Made by a program: the position numbers and the translations under genes
Source of the DNA: an uncultured Phaeodactylibacter sp.
GTDB taxonomy: Bacteria; Bacteroidota; Bacteroidia; Chitinophagales; Saprospiraceae
Reading direction: 5' to 3'
Length of the DNA stretch: 8,515 bases
Assembly: GCA_913062745.1 (NCBI GenBank)
Contig: CAJXXJ010000130.1
Location: forward strand, 1-8,515
Shown here: piece after piece, positions 5,627 to 8,515 of the stretch
Layout: every line of letters starts with the position of its first letter
Numbering within the stretch: the first letter of the stretch is position 1
The notes under the pieces: model-generated
What the model was told of the DNA's origin: nothing
What the model saw: the letters and a program-made list of their open reading frames with translations, nothing else
Database searches by the model: none

Positions 5627-8362
5627 TTACAATCGCCTTACCCCCCGCAGCGGCAGCTCCACCCAAAAGGTAGCCCCTGCCCCCGGCTCGCTGTCCACGC
5701 CTATGCTGCCTTTGTGCTGCTCCACAATGGTGTAGGAAATGAAAAGCCCCAGCCCGCTGCCTTTCGGTTTCCCCTTGATCTCATCGCTGATTTGCGTAAA
5801 GCGGTCAAAAATGATGGCTTGGTCTTTGGCAGAAAGCCCGGGGCCATTGTCGGTCACCTCCAGCCGCGCCAGGTGCCCACTTCGCTTGAGGCGCAGGGAG
5901 ACATAGCCTTTGTCCGGCTTGCAAAATTTTATGGCATTGGACATCAGGTTGACGATGACCTGTGTCAGGCGGTCGAAGTTGCCGAGCACCTCAATTTGCT
6001 CCTCGATGATGAGCTCGTGCCGGATGTGCTTGTCCTTCATCAGTTGCTGCAGCCCGGCGTAGGAGCGCTTGGCAACCTCTGAGAAATTGACCGGCCGCAG
6101 CGGGGAGGCTTCGTTTTCCGACTGGATTTTTTCCAGGTCGAGCACCTGATTGATAAGGCGGGTGAGGCGTTCGCTTTCGCTTACCACAATATTCAGGAAT
6201 TCCTGCTGCTGCCCGCGGGGCAGTTCCTCCGCATCCAGCATAATTTTGGAAAGGGCCCGGATGGAGGTGATGGGCGTGCGCAGCTCGTGCGTCACTGTGG
6301 TGATAAAGTCCGCTTTGAGCCGGTCAAGCTCCTGCAGCCGGGTGTTGGCCTCCTGCAGCTGCTGCGTGGTACGCTCCAGCTCTGCCGATTTTTTCTCCAG
6401 CGCTTTGCTGTACTGCACAATCTCCTTGGTCTGCTCCAGCACTTTAAACATTTCCTCCAGGCTGATCGGGTCTTCTTTGGTAATGGAGCCGATGATGATT
6501 TTGGCGGAAGCCGCACCGATTGCCCCGGCCAGGTGGGTCTCGGCATAGTTGATCAGCTCCGGCGGTGCATTTAGTTGTGCGGAGAGGTCGAGCTGATGCC
6601 GGTTTTCAAAAGCATTGAGCAGGGTATTGGCACGGGGTACGCCCAGAAAGCGGTTGAGCAGTAAGCGGATATCCCGCACTTTAGCCCGGCGGCGCACCAC
6701 CTCGTAGTCGCTGCTGCCCGAGCGGTACTTGTAGATGTTGACAAACAGGTCGGCCTGCGAGACTTCAAGCGGGCTCTGCTGACTGTGGAGGGAGACTACC
6801 ACATAGGCCAGCGTATTGAGCAGCAGGCTCCAGAAAGCCGCGTTCGCCACCGGGCTGTAGCCGCTCATGCCGAACAGCTCGTGGGGCCGGAGGAAGGGCA
6901 GCCCGAACAGCCCTTCCTCCATGATCCGGCTGCTGAATAGTTCCGTTTCCATCAGGGTAGGGAAGGGGAGGGTAAAGGCCCAGACCAAAAATCCCACGCT
7001 CAGCCCCCATATAGCGCCCTTTTTAGTGGCCCGCTTCCAGTAAATACCTCCCAGCACCACAGGGACAAACTGGGCGATGGCCGTGAAGGAAATCAGCCCC
7101 ACGGACACCAGGGTGTACTGTTCGCCCACCGCCTTAAAGTAGGTATACGCCAGCAGCAGCACCACCACGATGCTGATGCGCCGGATACCCAGCAGCCCGG
7201 TATCCAGGCTTCGGTACTCGCCTTCGCGGAAATCCTGCGAGCGCAGCAATGCCGGCAGTACCAGGTTGTTGCCGATCATAATACTTAGCGCAATGACCGC
7301 CACAATCACCATACTCGTAGCCGCGGAAAAGCCCCCCAGGCTGATGAACAGCGCCAGGGTTTCCTGCCCCATCGCCAGGGGGATACTGAGCACATAGCTG
7401 TCCGGCTCTACGCTGCCTTCCGGAAACAGCAGCAGCCCGGCTACCGCTATGGGCAGCACAAAAATATTGATGAGCAGCAGGTAGAGCGGGAACATCCAGG
7501 AGGCGCGCCCTACCTGCGCCGGGTTGGTATTTTCCACCACTGCTACATGAAACTGCCGGGGCAGCAGCATAATGGCTGACATAGAGAGGAAGACCAGCCA
7601 AAACCATTCCCAGCCATTGAGCCCTACCGCCTCCAGCGTGAAAAGCTGCCGGATGGAAGGCACCTCGGCTGCTTTCTCAAACAGCGGGCCGAAACCGCCG
7701 TGCAGCCCGAAGGTCACATAGATACCAATGGCCAAAAAGGCGACCAGCTTGAGCACGGACTCAAAAGCGATAGCGGCAACCAGGCCGCCGTGCCGCTCGT
7801 TGGGGTCGAGGTTGCGGGTACCAAACAAGATGGTAAAAGCGGCCAGGGCGATGGCAATGTACAGTGCCGTATCCAGGTAAAAGGGGGACTGCGTGGGGTT
7901 GGGGTGGTTGAGCGGCCCGTGGCCCACCAGCAGGTCAAAGCTGGTAGAAATCGCTTTGAGCTGTATAGATATGTAGGGGATAATGCCAAACACCGCAATT
8001 AGCGTAGCCAGTACGCCCAGCCAAGTGCTTTTGCCGTAGCGCGAGGAGATAAAGTCGGCAATGGAAGTGATGCGCTGCGTTTTGCTGATGAGAATGATTT
8101 TTTTGAGCAGCAGCCACCAGACCGGGGCCAGTATGGCAGGCCCGAGGTACGTGGTCAGGAAGCCCAGGCCGCTCGTGGCTGCCCGGCCCACGCTGCCGTA
8201 GTAGGTCCAGGCCGTACAGTACACCGCCAGGGAGAGGGCGTAAATAGCCGAGTTGTTCACCAGGCTTTTGCCGGCCTTCTCGCGCCGGTCGCCCAGCCAG
8301 GCGATCAGGAACAGCAGCCCGACGTAGCCCACGGAAATCGATATGATGAGCAAAGGAGACAT
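5627..8362 (-). CDS. SLC5 symporter-STAC-histidine kinase sensor (CbrA/CrbS-like)
   Basis: This 911-residue inner-membrane protein joins a transporter-like sensor to a kinase. Residues 1 to about 525 are a sodium/solute symporter (SLC5) region with many hydrophobic helices, including AVYCTAWTYYGSVG (47-60) and the FVPVVLGGIYWKRATKKGA segment (432-450). A linker leads to a STAC domain (about 595-645, marked by HLAGAIGAASAKIIIGSI) and a coiled coil (about 645-688). The dimerisation domain has the H-box FITTVTHELRTP with phospho-acceptor His692. The ATPase domain has the N-box NLMSNAIKF (Asn809), G1 DNGPG (838-842), the F-box IFDRF and G2 GSGLGLFI (868-875). There is no PAS and no attached receiver. 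CbrA and CrbS are the nearest described relatives; they respond to histidine/carbon supply and acetate metabolism respectively. The ligand here, and whether it transports anything, is unknown. The likely target is the receiver protein near acs. The start lies two bases past the preceding stop, which suggests translational coupling. Confidence 0.93.
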   Translation of the reverse strand: MSPLLIISISVGYVGLLFLIAWLGDRREKAGKSLVNNSAIYALSLAVYCTAWTYYGSVGRAATSGLGFLTTYLGPAILAPVWWLLLKKIILISKTQRITSIADFISSRYGKSTWLGVLATLIAVFGIIPYISIQLKAISTSFDLLVGHGPLNHPNPTQSPFYLDTALYIAIALAAFTILFGTRNLDPNERHGGLVAAIAFESVLKLVAFLAIGIYVTFGLHGGFGPLFEKAAEVPSIRQLFTLEAVGLNGWEWFWLVFLSMSAIMLLPRQFHVAVVENTNPAQVGRASWMFPLYLLLINIFVLPIAVAGLLLFPEGSVEPDSYVLSIPLAMGQETLALFISLGGFSAATSMVIVAVIALSIMIGNNLVLPALLRSQDFREGEYRSLDTGLLGIRRISIVVVLLLAYTYFKAVGEQYTLVSVGLISFTAIAQFVPVVLGGIYWKRATKKGAIWGLSVGFLVWAFTLPFPTLMETELFSSRIMEEGLFGLPFLRPHELFGMSGYSPVANAAFWSLLLNTLAYVVVSLHSQQSPLEVSQADLFVNIYKYRSGSSDYEVVRRRAKVRDIRLLLNRFLGVPRANTLLNAFENRHQLDLSAQLNAPPELINYAETHLAGAIGAASAKIIIGSITKEDPISLEEMFKVLEQTKEIVQYSKALEKKSAELERTTQQLQEANTRLQELDRLKADFITTVTHELRTPITSIRALSKIMLDAEELPRGQQQEFLNIVVSESERLTRLINQVLDLEKIQSENEASPLRPVNFSEVAKRSYAGLQQLMKDKHIRHELIIEEQIEVLGNFDRLTQVIVNLMSNAIKFCKPDKGYVSLRLKRSGHLARLEVTDNGPGLSAKDQAIIFDRFTQISDEIKGKPKGSGLGLFISYTIVEQHKGSIGVDSEPGAGATFWVELPLRGVRRL

Positions 8363-8364
8363 CT

Positions 8365-8515
8365 CTAGCGCTGCTTTTTCGGTTGATGAGGCCGGGTCAG
8401 CCAGGCGGTCAGCGCAATGACCAGCCCCCAGGCCAGAAAGATATACCAGTAGAGCAGTGGCAGCCCCAGCAGCAGCCCTTCCGCACTGAACAGGCTGATC
8501 AACGGGAAATTGAAC
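8365..8515 (-). CDS. Small membrane protein preceding the transporter-kinase, C-terminal 49 residues (partial)
   Basis: An open minus-strand frame enters from the right edge and ends at TAG (8365-8367), two bases before the kinase ATG. The visible residues start FNFPLISLFSAEGLLLGLPL and continue through LLYWYIFLAWGLVIALTAWL, a membrane helix, to the basic tail TRPHQPKKQR. This looks like the short protein often encoded just before SLC5-type sensor kinases, such as CbrX upstream of cbrA in Pseudomonas, though the match is from memory and the N-terminus is missing. The near-touching stop and start (TAGAGATG) suggest it is translationally coupled to the kinase. It may help the kinase fold in the membrane or simply control its synthesis. 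Its frame is supported by strong hydrophobic patterning and by position, not by a motif. Confidence 0.75.
   Translation of the reverse strand, partial: FNFPLISLFSAEGLLLGLPLLYWYIFLAWGLVIALTAWLTRPHQPKKQR

Noticed and set aside
5570..8002. Long plus-strand open frames opposite the kinase gene (such as 5570-6082 and 7700-8002)
   Set aside because: They are antisense to a well-supported kinase gene, share no recognisable domain, and arise from its high GC content.

Overview
The window reads as chromosomal DNA from a member of the Bacteroidota, most likely a Saprospiria (Lewinella-type) or related marine group. The evidence is a C-terminal type IX secretion (T9SS) type A sorting domain on one exported protein, the absence of clear Shine-Dalgarno sequences before most starts, and one good match to the Bacteroidota -7 promoter element (TAnnTTTG). 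The lineage below phylum is inference. All recognised genes lie on the minus strand, so the window is best read from 8515 down to 1.

In transcription order it holds: (a) the last 49 residues of a small membrane protein (8365 to the window edge); (b) a 911-residue sensor kinase built as SLC5 sodium/solute symporter, STAC, coiled coil and histidine kinase (5627-8362), starting two bases after the stop of (a); (c) a 103-base gap; (d) a cysteine-rich exported protein of unknown function (4795-5523); (e) a 605-residue exported protein with a T9SS tail (2966-4783), 11 bases after (d); (f) a 204-base gap with a perfect 17-bp palindrome; (g) a 127-residue receiver-only response regulator (2378-2761) whose terminator overlaps its own stop codon; (h) a 120-base gap with a candidate promoter, overlapping repeats and a hairpin for the next gene; (i) acetyl-CoA synthetase acs (351-2257), interrupted by a frameshift near 1327; (j) a strong terminator at 279-312; (k) the first 82 codons of a PrpE-like propionyl-CoA synthetase running off the left edge.

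The kinase, response regulator and acs resemble the CrbS/CrbR-acs and CbrA/CbrB arrangements of gammaproteobacteria, in which a transporter-like sensor controls acetate or other carbon use. An acetate/short-chain acyl-CoA activation locus under a transporter-kinase is therefore the working model. It departs from that model in two ways. The response regulator has no DNA-binding domain, and two AT-richer genes for exported proteins sit between kinase and regulator. No tRNA, rRNA, CRISPR array, transposase or phage gene was seen, and no gene is supported on the plus strand. No intergenic stretch exceeds 300 bases.
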